64,000 bases of DNA from Eutreptiella sp. 'Long Island Sound 2002' (Eukaryota > Euglenozoa > Euglenophyceae > Eutreptiales > Eutreptiaceae). The stretch spans positions 20,699,000-20,762,999 of the forward strand of contig OZ038384.1 in assembly GCA_964036045.1 (NCBI GenBank). The letters run 5' to 3'. The notes under the pieces are model-generated. The model had not been told where the DNA came from. It did not search any database and was given only the letters and a program-made list of their open reading frames with translations. Of the stretch, positions 1 through 12,000 are shown piece after piece; the first letter of the stretch is position 1, and each line of letters begins with the position of its first letter. Position numbers and translations under genes: made by a program.

Positions 1-478
1 CGGTTTGATGAAAGAACCTAGTGCACAACTTCAGCACGCAACAAACGACTTGTGTATAGCGCCTCGTCTTGCTGAATTTGGCGCTCACAGATTGAACACT
101 TCATTTTCAAGGCATTTTCCAATAATTGCAGGTCCAACACGGGTGTGAGAGTGCATCATCAGCACGCAACAAACGACTTTTGTATAGCGCCTCGTCTTGC
201 GGAATCTGGCGCTCACAGCATGAACGGCTTGATGATCATGGACGGTTTGATGAAAGAACCTTGTGCACAGCTTCAGCACGCAACAAACAACTTTTGTATA
301 GCGCCTCGTCTTGCGGAATCTGGCGCACACAACATGGACACTTCATTTCCAACGGAGTTTCCAATAATTACAGGTCCAACGCGGGTGTGGGAGTGGATCA
401 TCAGCACGCAACAAACCACTTTTGTATAGCGCCTCGTCTTGCGGAATCTGGCGCTCACAGGATGGCCAAAGTAGAGTC
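1..478. repeat. 242-bp tandem repeat, two copies
   Basis: The segment starting CGGTTTGATGAAAGAACC at position 1 recurs at 243. Each unit contains two half-units built around GCCTCGTCTTGCGGAATCTGG (near 61, 190, 302 and 433), joined alternately by two different linkers. The left edge is cut by the window, so the array may be longer. ORFs in this stretch are by-products of the repeat. Confidence 0.8.
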
Positions 479-1440
479 GAGCCCAAGGCGATGGGAAGGG
501 GCAAAAAAGAAATGGCGGTGTGCTTGCTTTCAAGGCATTTTGGGACTTTCCGCGGGTCAAAATGCGTTACCACCGGCCTAAAATGCACAAAAAACATTTG
601 TTTGAGCATCCAAAATGGTGCGGGATCACTTTTGGAAAAACGCGTTTTTGACACATTTTGGACTCATTTTAGGTCCCAAAACGGCCCATTTTTAAGGCAT
701 TTTGGGATTTTCTATGGCCCAAAACGCGTCACCACGGGCTCAAAACGGCCTAAAAACACTTCTTTGAGCATCCCAAGTGGTCTAGGAACAACTTTGGAAA
801 AATGTATTTTTTTCGCCCCGGGGACCCTGGTGGACCCACCGTTGGCCCGAACCGTCCCCGGGCCGGGCTGCCCTCCGGCTCCACCAAGTGACCACTGATA
901 CGGGGGTCTAGGTGGCTTGTTGGGCAATTCCGAGGGGTGGAAACCACAAAAAGTGGGGGGTTGCGGGTGGACTAGGTGCCCTCGGAATTTAGAATTGAGC
1001 CACGTAGCCCAAGATACAGCCCGTGCTTGGTTTCGGAGTGTTGGTGCACATAGCGCAGATTTTGGGGCTTTTTGGTGCCTTTTTGGGTCGTTTCTCGAGC
1101 ATATCGTGGAGTTGAAGGGCACTAGAGGGCTCTTTGACACGGTGAAGTCAAGCCTGACATGTAGTGTAGCCACCGTTTCCCTTCGTTTGCGCGTTTCGCC
1201 CGGGTTTGGGGGCTATTTTGGGCGAAAAATGGCTGTTTTTGGCCCAAAACTGCGCAGATTTGGGAGGGCACCTCCCAACTTGGCGCCCACGCCCCGGGCC
1301 GCCACCGGTGAGTTTCTGGCTCAAAACTTGGATTTGGCAAGGGCACCACCTAGGCTCTAGGATAGCCAAAGTAGAGTCAAGCCCGAGGCGATGGGAAGGG
1401 CCAATGGCCAAAACAAAATGGTGACGTGCTTGTTGTTGTT
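462..1440 (+). repeat. Dispersed repeat family, copy 1
   Basis: The stretch shares long, closely matching blocks with 2100-3240 in the same order: GGCATTTTGGGATTTTCC modules of about 160 bp, a block around GCCCCGGGGACCCTGGTGG, a block around GAAGTCAAGC, and a GTTGTTGTTGCTTG tail before an (AT)n tract. The strongest matching part is roughly 690-1440 against 2450-3180. No ORF in it looks like a protein gene. Confidence 0.75.
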
Positions 1441-1450
1441 GTTGTTGCTT

Positions 1451-1518
1451 GTTAGCTAAATTTAAGGGGAGAGGGGTGTAGTAATATTAGCTAAATTTAA
1501 GGGGAGAGGGGTGTAGTA

Positions 1519-1558
<40 letters not shown>

Positions 1559-1573
1559 ATATATATATGTATG

Positions 1574-1656
<83 letters not shown>

Positions 1657-1675
1657 TCTAATCTACACCCCTCTC
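1451..1675. repeat. Duplicated 36-bp box plus (AT)n tract with inverted flanks
   Basis: TTAGCTAAATTTAAGGGG followed by AGAGGGGTGTAG occurs twice in tandem (about 1454-1521). An (AT)n tract with GTAT interruptions follows to 1654. On its far side, near 1662-1675, is CTACACCCCTCTCC, the reverse complement of GGAGAGGGGTGTAG. The AT tract therefore sits between inverted 14-bp arms, like the centre or insertion site of a fold-back element. Confidence 0.7.
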
Positions 1676-2100
1676 CTAAAAGACACGCGGGTTTTTTATG
1701 TGGGAGTTGTGCACAAGGTGGAGGGGAAGGCTAATGGGAATTTATATCCGCTCAGAAAGAGCCCGTCCGTACGTATGTCCATCAAACCGCAATCTACCGT
1801 AACCGCGTGGCAGTGTTGGAGGAACGAAGCAAAGGGCACGGAAGAATAACGCACACAAACGGCAAAAAAAAACAAGGAAGTACTCGTCCCTCTTGTACCA
1901 AACACTCCAGCCTATTGTTGCAACTCTTGCCTCTTGATTAGACATGGCGTGAATGTGAAGGTAACTCCGTTAAGAGTACTCCTGTACTCCAAGTCCAATC
2001 ACTAAGAGCAAAGGGCACAATGAACGAAGCACACAAACGGCAAAACAGAGCAAGGATGACTCATCCCTCGGTACCAAAAGGGACACAAAATTTCACTTGT
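1676..2100. repeat. Non-coding stretch with one diverged direct repeat
   Basis: No gene is visible. A block of about 75 bp at about 1827-1902 (AAGCAAAGGGCAC, then CACACAAACGGCAAAA, then a CTCATCCCTC-like run ending GTACCA) is repeated in diverged form at about 2005-2079. Confidence 0.5.
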
Positions 2101-3240
2101 TTTTGTCCCATAGTGGCCCATTTTCAAGGCATTTTGGGATTCTCCATGGGCCACAACGCCCGATCTTGAGCTCGAAACAGGCTAAAAACACTTTTTTGAG
2201 CCTCCCAAATGGCCCATGATCACTTTCAGAAAATTGCGTTTTTCACCCAGTTTTGACCCATTTTTGGTGTTGAACCACCCTCTTTTCAAGGCATTTTGGG
2301 ATTTTCCGTGGGCCAAAACGCGGCACCACGGGCTCAAAATGGGTCCAAACCACTTGTTTGAGCATCCCGAATGGTCCAGGATCACTTTTGGGAAAACGCG
2401 TTTTTCACCCATTTTTGACCCATTTTTGGTCCCAAAACGGCCCATTTTCAAGGCATTTTGGGATTTTCCGTGGCCCATAACGCACCACCACGGGCTCAAA
2501 ACGGCCTAAAAACACTTCTCTGAACATCACAAGTGGTCTAGGAACAACTTTGGAAAAAATGATTTTTTTCGCCCCGGGGACCCTGGTGGACCCAACGTTG
2601 GCCCCCACCGTGCGCGGGCCGGGCTGCCCTCCGGCTCCACCAAGTGACCACTGGTACGGGGGTCTAGGTGGCTCGTTGGGCGATTCTGAGGCTTGGAAAC
2701 CACAAAAAGTGGGGGGTTGCGGGTGGACTAGGTGCCCTCGGAATTCGGATTTGAGCCACGGAATCCAAGATACGCCCTGTGCTTGGTTTCGGGGTGGTGG
2801 TGCGCGTTGCGCAGGTTTTTGGGGCTTTTTGGCGCCTTTTTGGGCTGTTTCTCGGACATATCGTGGAATTGAAGGGCACTAGAGAGCTCTTTGACACGGT
2901 GAAGTCAAGCCGCACGTGCGGTGTACTCGCCGTATCCCTTCGTTTGGGCGTTTCGCCCGGGTTTTGGGGCTGTTTTGGGCGAAAAATGGCTGTTTTTGGC
3001 CCAAAACTGCGCCAATTTGGGAGGGCACCTCCCGACTTGGCGCCCCCGCCCCGGGCCGCCACCGGTGAGTTTTTGGCTCAAAACTTGGATTTGGCAAGGG
3101 CACCACCTGGGCTCCAAGACGGCTAGAGTAGAGTAGAGCCCGGTGCGATGAGGCGGAGCAATGGCCGAAACGGTGAGGAGAAGTGCTTGTTGCTTGTTGT
3201 TGCTTGTTGTTGCTTGTTGTTGCTTGCTTGTTGTTGCTTG
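2100..3240 (+). repeat. Dispersed repeat family, copy 2
   Basis: This is the second direct copy of the 462-1440 family, again ending in a CTTGTTGTTGCTTG simple repeat and TTAGCTAGATTTAAGGGG before an AT tract. It has three copies of the TTTTCAAGGCATTTTGGGATTTTCC-type module (near 2130, 2285 and 2450) where copy 1 has two, so copy number inside the element varies. Confidence 0.75.
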
Positions 3241-3270
3241 TTAGCTAGATTTAAGGGGAGAGGGGTGTAG

Positions 3271-3604
<334 letters not shown>

Positions 3605-3605
3605 T

Positions 3606-4176
3606 GGCATAAGGTGTGAGCCCCCCCCCCCTAGGGACCTATGGGCCGGGGTCGGGTGGGGACCCAGGACCCCCCCCCCTATTTTTGGGTCGAGAAATTC
3701 AAAAAAAGAGGAATTAGCTTGATCCGAGACAGTGGGAGGGCACAATTTCAAGATTCAGATGCAAAAAATAGGGTCCTAACCAGTGCACTAAAAATAGCAA
3801 AATATGCAAGGTTGGCTCAAAAATTGGTACACTGGGGTGTAGGTGGCCCTTCCCCTGCCCCTAGTGGGGCAAAAGGGTGATGAATAGATCCAAATGAAGG
3901 CATTGACGGCAATAGGCTGGGGGTTTTGTGGGTTTTGTGAGGTGAAGAGGGCTATTTTTAGGATTTTGAGGCTATTTTTGGGGATGATGTCACTTGGTAA
4001 GAAATACCTATTTTTAGCAACTTCGAAGGGTCATAGCGGCCCACCACCGTCTCCAATCACTCTAATTCCTCTTTCTTTGAATTTCTCGACCCAAAAATAG
4101 GGGGGGGGGGTCCTTGGCCCCAACCCAACCGCGGCCGGTGGGTCCGTGGAGGGGGGGGGGGGGGCGTCACACCTTG

Positions 4177-4180
<4 letters not shown>
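3606..4180. mobile_element. MITE-like element with about 112-bp terminal inverted repeats inside (AT)n
   Basis: The left end reads GGCATAAGGTGTGAG followed by a C run. The reverse complement of the right end reads GGCACAAGGTGTGACG followed by a C run. The match continues through CTATTTTTGGGTCGAGAAAT and AGAGGAATTAG, giving inverted repeats at about 3606-3717 and 4062-4180. AT repeats touch both ends (3272-3604 and 4181-4239), which fits insertion at TA or AT. The 340-bp interior has no ORF of note, so the element is probably non-autonomous. Confidence 0.8.

Positions 4181-4239
<59 letters not shown>
4181..4239. repeat. (AT)n microsatellite on the right of the MITE
   Basis: Pure AT dinucleotides abut the right end of the 3606-4180 element. 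This is probably the other part of the tract that the element entered. Confidence 0.9.
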
Positions 4240-4241
<2 letters not shown>

Positions 4242-7200
4242 TGAATGTCTGGAGCTGAATGTTTGGAGCTGCTGCCAGTCGTCTGGGGCTTTTCCACACA
4301 GGCACTGTGTGCAGTCAAGTCGGATGTGGATATTGAGTCTGTCAAATCACTACCACACTCCAGTGAAGTAAGGCAGCTGCTCCATTTGCAGCCGGATGCC
4401 TGTTTTTTGAAAATGGCCTGGGACTCGGTGGGAATGGAGGGCTGAGTAATACAACGGGATGCACACCGCCTCTTGGAGGTCCTAGATGAGCTGTCTCCGG
4501 TACCAAGTTGTACCACACTTCATCCTCAGCGTACTTCATTGGGTCCATTCAATTGTATTCTATCAAATGGTTTCGATGTGATGCACCGAAAAGCACCAAA
4601 AATTAGGAAAAAACCATAGAAGTGTGCAAAAACGGGGTCCCTGGTAAACCAGCAAGCCAAGATCGGCAAATAGCGCGTCCAGTGGGTTGGAAAATGGGCC
4701 AAACTTCATTACAAAAACTTTGCATCAAAGATGACGGGATGTAAAGGCCACAGGCCACACTACCCAGAGGTAACGTTCAGCTACTTCGCCAATGATGTAT
4801 ATTTACAATGCTATTGAGATTCAGATCTAAAGATCCCTCTGGCAGCTGAGTGTTTCACCAACTTTGGCACGCTCTTCGGTGCTCAATTGCAAACTGTAAA
4901 TTTCGAAGGAGCAAAAGGCACGGACTGCCATGTTTTGGGCTGGTAGGCCGACCAAAAAGTTGGCTTGCCGTGCAGAAAACCAGTTGCAGCACAGTACATT
5001 GCCTTTTCACAATTGACTGCCTGAGATCCTGCTCAATGCCATGCAGATTGTGCAGCTGTCAGGGAGCAATCTGTTGCCGCGCTGTGGCAGCTCAGCTCTT
5101 AGCACTACCCTGCTAAAGAGTAATGTAGCCCACTGTCAAACTTGCCTTCCCACCCTCCTAATCATTCACCAAGCGTCCCACTAAACGAACCACTAAATAA
5201 TCTGTGTCACGGAGCAGCAAGCTGCGGTCTGTGCCTGTCGCTTGTGGATCTGCAGGCTGTGCAAAAATTACATTTGTCGGCTTTTAAACGTTGAAGCTGC
5301 GGGGTGCCAACAGTGGCTGTGGGCTGTACATGGCTGTCGTGTGTGGGGAAAAGCTGTAGGCGATTGGTTAGAGGCTATTGGAGATACCTGGCAGCCTGTA
5401 AGATCTGGGCTTCCGGCACTATGTTTTGTGGTTTCTGCATACTGCAGCTGTGTCCAGAGATGCATGCACATGGCGACCATACATATCATGCCGATGCCGC
5501 AAACGGAGGACATCAATGGGCTAAAGACTTCCGGAAGCCTGTAGATTATGTCGCCTGCGGCCTACAAATCATGGCCTGAACCCCACAAGCCCACACAAGG
5601 TCAAACGTTGGGTATGCACAGCTTTCTACAATAAGGCAGAGGGTCTCATGTGGATGCCTGTGTACAGGTTTGGCTTGTGAACACCAAATGTTTTGATTTG
5701 TTCGAGCAGTACTGAGGTGCCAAGGCCATCAATTCTTCCAGAGTATCCATGTTGTGAAATACGTTAGCGGAAAAGGGTAGGAATGCATCTTGTTCTCGTT
5801 GGCCATACCTTCCCCACATTACAGCCTTGTTCCTCTCCCCACCCCCGAATCAGCCTGTACCCCTCATCCAGCCAACCGCTTACAGGCATGGCCTTGCACT
5901 CACCCGCACTTTGCACTCCACACAACCACAACCTCTCTGTTGAGTGATTATCACCACTCCACTCATGAAACCAAACACTTCCAATCCCGCTGTTCCAAGC
6001 TCATAATGCACTCATTCTTCTCTGAGGCACTTTCCTGTTTCCACTTTTGCACAAAGGTCAATAGACATATGGCATGTTGAATCTTTTATTTCTCGGTTTG
6101 GGATTCTTTCATGTCTTGAATCATGGCATCCAATTTGACGTCCATAGTTGCAGACTGTCCGCCTTGTGCTTGGACAATTGCTGAAGCATTTGACTGCACA
6201 AATGATGCATCATTTTACGAATGTACTTTACAACACTTTCAATTGACCAGCTGGATCCGTCGTCAGCGGTTGCCCCGCACACTCCAATTTCGCCTCCATG
6301 GAGTTGCTGAAGATACATTCTGCAATGGCGTTAACTTTTCTTCGGTGATGAAATTAATATTGGGATGGCAAAACCGTCAGGCAAACACAATCAAGCACTC
6401 CTGTACGAACTTAAGCACTTTTGTGTTAGCGGCACCAAAAGCATCCTCAGCGGCACCCAATCCAGAGCATGTCTTGCGAGGATGACGACCACCACAACTC
6501 AAAGGATCAGGAAAAAGGACTGGACTTCGTAGTGCACTGCACTCACTTCATATCCCCCTTGGGCGGTCACCAGGGATGAAAAACAGCCCCCTTTATACAC
6601 TGCAGCGTTCCTTCAATGGTCATGAAATGCCTTGGGACTCATTTGCCTTGGAACATCCTGCCTGGGCGGCATGCATACGTTGTTCCGGGTTCCCGAGGGA
6701 GGGAAAAGGGTAAGATCCATTGTGCGTGAGGCAGGTGTGGGAGGGTTAGAATATGGATTGCTGCTCGTATATTGGGCGACCCTTGCATTCTTCATCAACA
6801 ACAATTCCTTACAAGCAAACAGCAGGACAAAGGCTGCCTAACCAGCTGCCGGGGTGGACCCATGCAAACACCTTGCCACGCAGGCAGAAAATAGAAGGTC
6901 ATGTAGAGGGCAATTGAGAGACCCGTGAGTGTACATGGGGGGTGGGGGGGGGGATAGTCAAAGCGGTCTGCAGCGCCCAACCAAATCCACAATTCCGTAT
7001 TTACGGGACACCCAGAGGCTCCGCTTCCCCCTCTCAGGGTCCCCTGTACAGACCAACAGTGTTCATCAACTGCACAATGGGGTCCATTCGAAGCCTCCAT
7101 TGTTTTCTTCTGAACAGGCGATGCCTGCTCCACACAACTGCTACACAACTGCTGCCGCACACCTGAGGTTTCCTCATGAGGCTCTCACTCCCCCTTTCCA

Positions 7201-7500
7201 TACTCCCCCCCCCCCCCCGGCACCCCGCGACAACAGGTTGAAACCAATGAACAATATGAGGACGTTATAATCCGTGGAAATAGGATGTGGGGAATGCATG
7301 GGGTTCAACCGAAGCGATGGCGCAATGCAAGGCTCTGGCGTGCGCTGTGATCGCCAAATGACATGAGGGGACGGACTCAGCCTCCCCGCATGACGCAGGT
7401 CGGTCGCTTTTGCCAAGGGTTGGCAACAGCAGCTGAGCGGGAATCATGGCTGAAACACACGTTGCCTGCAAACCCTCGCCCTCAACTGCAACCCCCCGCC
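4240..7500. other. Stretch without a supported gene
   Basis: Short ORFs occur on both strands, but none has a recognisable motif. On the minus strand, two pieces look faintly like coding exons: about 6230-6325, after a CCATTGCAG acceptor, and about 6375-6480. They could be far-downstream exons of the acyltransferase gene that runs leftwards, but no phase or motif proves it. A run of G lies near 6936 and a run of C near 7206. Confidence 0.4.
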
Positions 7501-7504
7501 ACAC

Positions 7505-7554
7505 ACACAACGATCAAGGGGGAAAAGGCTTCCTTTCCCCCTTGATCGTTGTGT
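7505..7554. repeat. Perfect 21-bp inverted repeat (hairpin)
   Basis: ACACAACGATCAAGGGGGAAA at 7505-7525 is followed, after an 8-nt spacer, by its exact reverse complement at 7534-7554. A run of about 14 G follows directly. No ORF uses it. It would form a stable stem-loop or a cruciform. Confidence 0.9.
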
Positions 7555-7739
7555 TGGGGGGGGGGGGGGCAGTTCCAGCCCCAGGCTGTACTTGGAAACA
7601 AGATGCGGAAGGAAACGAGCGGCAATAGTGTGAAAGAAGACAGACATTCCGCTCTCACCCACTTTACACCCCCTTCCTCACTTCCCACCTCCCCCTCCCC
7701 ACATACCCCCTTTCCCAGAACCACGTCCACACGCACGCA

Positions 7740-7845
7740 TGCGCACACACAAAACTGACCTGGACCCACAAGCAGGTCATACAAAAAACACGGCACGGGA
7801 CACACAGACACCCCATTGTACTACACGGCACCCAACCAGACATCA
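7740..7845. repeat. Member of a short dispersed repeat
   Basis: The CAAGCAGGTCATACA ... GGCAC(G/T)GGACAC ... TACACGGCACCC stretch resembles 44075-44145 and 35385-35445. The three places share about 50-60 bp at roughly three quarters identity by eye. The 35-kb member lies just before the first DEP exon. Confidence 0.45.
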
Positions 7846-8979
7846 TGGAACACCCCCTGCAAACTGCGGCCTTTGTGCTGAGGGGTGGCAATCAATCGTC
7901 CCCTCCCGGTCCTTGAGTCAGTGCTGGTACCCCTTGGGGCGAGCTTTCTGGTGCATCCGGTGGATCGACCCCACAGCAGTCGACAGGCCTCTGGTACTGG
8001 CGCAGTTGCGGGTTCCATGTGGCAACCCAAAGAGGCCTTCTGGACCTGGCATCACCGCTGTCCTCAAAAATGGTTGGTGAGTGCAGCAGCTGGCGACCCT
8101 TGTCAACGTGTTGATGTGGCTTTGTTATCACATTGGCACGTTGTGGCATCGCAGGTCATTAGCAGAGAGTCCCCCATGGCCACAAAGGCAAAGGCGGAGA
8201 GCCCACTTCATGCGCTGGGCCCCCGTCCATCGGTCAGTGACGCAGGCAAGTAATAGGAACGTAATGGAGGAATTAGGGAGGTGCGAGGGTACGGGGATAC
8301 GTCTGTGCAAGGGGGAAGGCGGGCACAGCGCCGCCGCACCGCTGTGCGGCTCTCATCCACCCATCCCTATGCCTCTGCACCACTGTACCGCCCGTACCCC
8401 CCGTACTCCACAGCGGGACAGCAGACAGGGGGTGAGGGCATGCCTACGAGACATGAAGGTGCACAGCACTGGATGTCCGCAGCTTGGACGCCCTCTCTGG
8501 AGAACTTCCCCTTGGAGACCTCTTCAACTTGCTGTACCAGCTTTTGTCTTGGGCCTGAAGGACAAAGGAGGGCTGGGTTTGCCCCTTCAGTTCGTCTCAG
8601 CAAGATCTCCTCCTTGTAATTCCCATTTCAATCACCGCCCCACAGACATGGCCAAACCATGATGTCGCAGAGGCTTACAACAACGTAGGCTGCAAAAGAT
8701 GGAGATTGTTCCTCACAACGATGGTCAAACCCGAACTGCGCTTGATGGGGAGGGGCCAAAAGGACGTTTTCAGATTGGTTGCAAAAGCTGTTACTAGCCA
8801 TTGGGAAAGCATTTCTGGCGGGCACAAGCCGGTTGGGGCCCTTGAGTGCAATGATGCAGGCATCAGGAACGCGCCCAGGAGACCAGCGTAGCCAACCGCA
8901 GTATCCAACATCTCGGCCTCCATCCATTTCCTTGTGTGCATGACTGAGTGGATTGAGCCTCAACGGCAGTGACACAGAC

Positions 8980-9081
8980 CTGAGCCTCTTCCACTTGTTG
9001 TGCAAACTCCTTCGCCAATTCATGGTACACTTTGTATGTGCAGTCACTGATTCCGATGCCGAGGTTCGCTGCCATCATCAT
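8980..9081 (-). CDS. Acyltransferase gene exon 9
   Basis: Between GGGTTCCAG and GCTCAG|GTCTGT, 102 nt encode MMMAANLGIGISDCTYKVY and a helical EF..QQVEEAQ tail. It corresponds to the VMAxxLGIxVTDxTYED region that follows the previous block in the family. It is in phase 0 at both ends. The next exon was not identified; weak candidates lie near 8440-8565 and 8700-8938 on this strand. Confidence 0.75.
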
Positions 9082-12000
9082 CTGGAACCCATGCAACAGG
9101 GAATTGTTTTCACCAGCGCTGCTTTTCGGGGTGGGAGGGTTCTGCCTCACAGGAGGCAGGAGAGCAGGAAAACAGGCATAGCGCAGGGGTTGACGGGGTT
9201 GCACATAACCGGTGCCTTGATAAACTGGTCATCTAATGCGAGAATGTGGTCATTGGTTTGGATGCAATAGTGGGAAGCCGGGATGTACCCCGGGTACCAC
9301 TATGGTCGCATCCCCAAGGGGGAATGTTTGCCCGGCGCGTACCCGGCACGCTACTTTTCTATACACTATCCCGACTTCAGCCCCAGATTTACCCTCTCAT
9401 GGAGAAGCCCCCCAAGTAGACCACGTTGGACTGCACACCTTCCCTACAAAGCACGTTGCATAATAAGGCAATAGCTGTGAATTCAACAACTCCAAATGTC
9501 AGTTGTATTGTACTTAACAAACAACCTTGGTCCCACAAGTGCGGGTGTCAATACATTCAGCACAATAGTGCTCTTCACACTCACCACAAACTGTGATGGT
9601 GGAACGCTTCTGACAACACAACACACACTTCTGCCTCATCCTCTGCCTCATCTTGCGTGGTGGCCGAGTTGCTTTTGTCAGTCCAAACATGAGGCGGGAC
9701 ATGCTCGCATGGTCCATAGGGGGGGTGACGCACCTGCCTGCGAATGCAAAATTGTGTAAAATGCAACAAAATACGGACTGACTGGTGCAACTCATTGGGG
9801 CCGCCACGCCAGATGTTCCTAACCAAGCCCCAATGCCACAAGCGAGCAAACCGCTGCTCAATGTGTGCCCTATCCCACCACAAGGGGACAAAATCAGAAG
9901 TGGCTGCCTCACCCCTGCCTTCTCGGGGGCCCAAAAGGGGCGGAATTGCTACATAACCCCTCCGTTCTCGGGGGTCCCCAAACAAGGGGACAAAATCAGA
10001 AGTCAAAACCTACGCTAGGAGCAACAATGATGCCCCTAGTATCTCAAAGTATGGGTCTCTAGTACGGCTAGACACCCAAATAGTTGCACTGCACTAAGTG
10101 CGCCCCCTTAGTGCACCCCCTAAAAGGTCGCCGGTGGGGCATGGGTCAAAAAAGATGCCCGGTGCGCTAACACTCCCCCCAAGTGAGTTGGATACGCACG
10201 GCTGGGTGTTGAATCTTCCGAGGAAATTGCAAGACCGAGCGTGTCTGGCAAAGCCGTCCATCAAGAGAGCTGGGAAGGGGGAGGGACTAGCGCTGATTGG
10301 TGTGCACAATCCCCGTATGTAGAGTTCAGCACTGCCATAAGATTTGAATTGGGAGATGGAGATTGAAAGACTCAATATGTGCGCAAAGCAAATCAGTGAC
10401 GCAAAGCTGTTGAAGATTCAAATTTGCACAACGGTTGCTGCTCGATGTACTGATGCTTGGATGTCCTATGGCAGAGAAATACTCACAAAACTGGTCAACC
10501 TGAGTACAGGGGCAGGCTGCACACAAGCATACACGAAAAGTGGGGTGCACAGTGCATATGTTGGGTGTTCAGGAGTTCACCACGGCTGCAAAATGGGTGC
10601 ACATGGGAGGAGGAGAGTGCACAATGGGTGCCACTGCACGACGAGATACCTGCATGTTATTGGCGTACAGCACCGCATCATCCTTCTCTTGTTTTGTCGG
10701 GTGGTATACGTCCAACCACTTCACTTCCACGCGATTCACAAATTGACACAACATTCTGTTTGCAAACACAATATCATTGGCTGGAGGCCCAATCAATGCC
10801 TTGTCCCCCCTACTGTGCGCAATTTTTGTTTGCTACGAAGGCCCCGGCAGCACTCTGTCGTCGTTGTACAAGGCGCTGCGAGGGCCATGCAAGTCAGGCT
10901 TTCGCTCCGCCATGTCCGCATCTATCACTGCACGCCACATCCGAACACACCTATTTCCTCAAAGTGCCCCCCCCTCCCCCCGGCCCCTGCTGTAGTGCCA
11001 TGGTGCATGCCGAACGGTTGGGCTGCGATGTATGGCATGTGGCCCTACAGCACACAGTGCTGTTCCCAATGTCATGTGTGTCATTGCAAATGGAGCATGC
11101 AGCAATGCCCAGCAAAATTAAGCTACTTCTTCCCCTCAGTCGCGCACACCCTCCCCCCCCCCTCCCTCCCTCCAAAGGGATGGCCACACAGAAGGGGTGG
11201 ACCCTGGGGGCTCAGTGGCCCTCCAGGGACCGGCATGGGGCAGGCAGCCCCCAGGGAGCACAGGGAATCGACTGGCCCAATGGGGGAACAGGGAGTGGAT
11301 ACCAGCAGTGGCGCCAGACACAAGGTCGTACAGGCCCCACCTGTCAAGGTACTGGGAATGCATCTGCACGCATGGCCGGCCGAGCGCTTAAAAGTCTGAT
11401 AGTGCATTCGACTGTCTGATGGGGTCCTAAAAAGGACTGGTGGGGGTTAAAAATCCCTTTGGGGTCTTCAAAAAGCCCGATGGGGTCCCAAATTTTGAGG
11501 GGTTCTGGTCCCCAAAAGTCCAACAGGGCCCTCCAAGATCCGATGGAATCCTCAAGAATCCCATGGCATCTTCTGAAGTCCGATGGGGCCTACAAAAGTC
11601 TGATGGGATCTTAACACTCCGATGGGGTCCGCAGAAGACCCATGGGGTATTCAAAAGACCGTTGGGGGTCATCTATAGCCCTACGTGGTCCTGATAAGCC
11701 CAATTGGGTCCTTAGCAGTCCGGCGACACATCGAAAAGCACAATTCTCAAAGAACAGCCCCTCAAAGAACAATGGGGTCCTTGAATGGGGTATGGGGTAT
11801 TGAAAAGACCCGCGGGTCCTCAAAAGTCCCATGGGGTGCTCAAAAGTCAGATGGGGTTCTCAAAACCAGAGGGCGGTTTCAAAACTCTGATGGGCCATTC
11901 AAAACTCTGATGGGCCATCCTTCAAAAGTCCAATGGGGCATTCAAAAGTCCGATGGGGCATTCAAAAGCCCAATGGGGTGTTTGCAACTCTGATGGGGTC

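Noticed and set aside
21-560. ORFs of 80-151 codons on both strands
   Set aside because: They are translations of the 242-bp tandem repeat, with the same peptide read several times.
8980-9081. P-type ATPase hinge motif (GIGIS)
   Set aside because: The phase-compatible join to exon 8 and the MMMAANLGIGISDCTY pattern fit the acyltransferase family much better.
10344-11399. 351-codon plus-strand ORF
   Set aside because: It overlaps the opposite strand of the well-supported acyltransferase exon 8 (10650-10755) and has no motif. It is probably a shadow.
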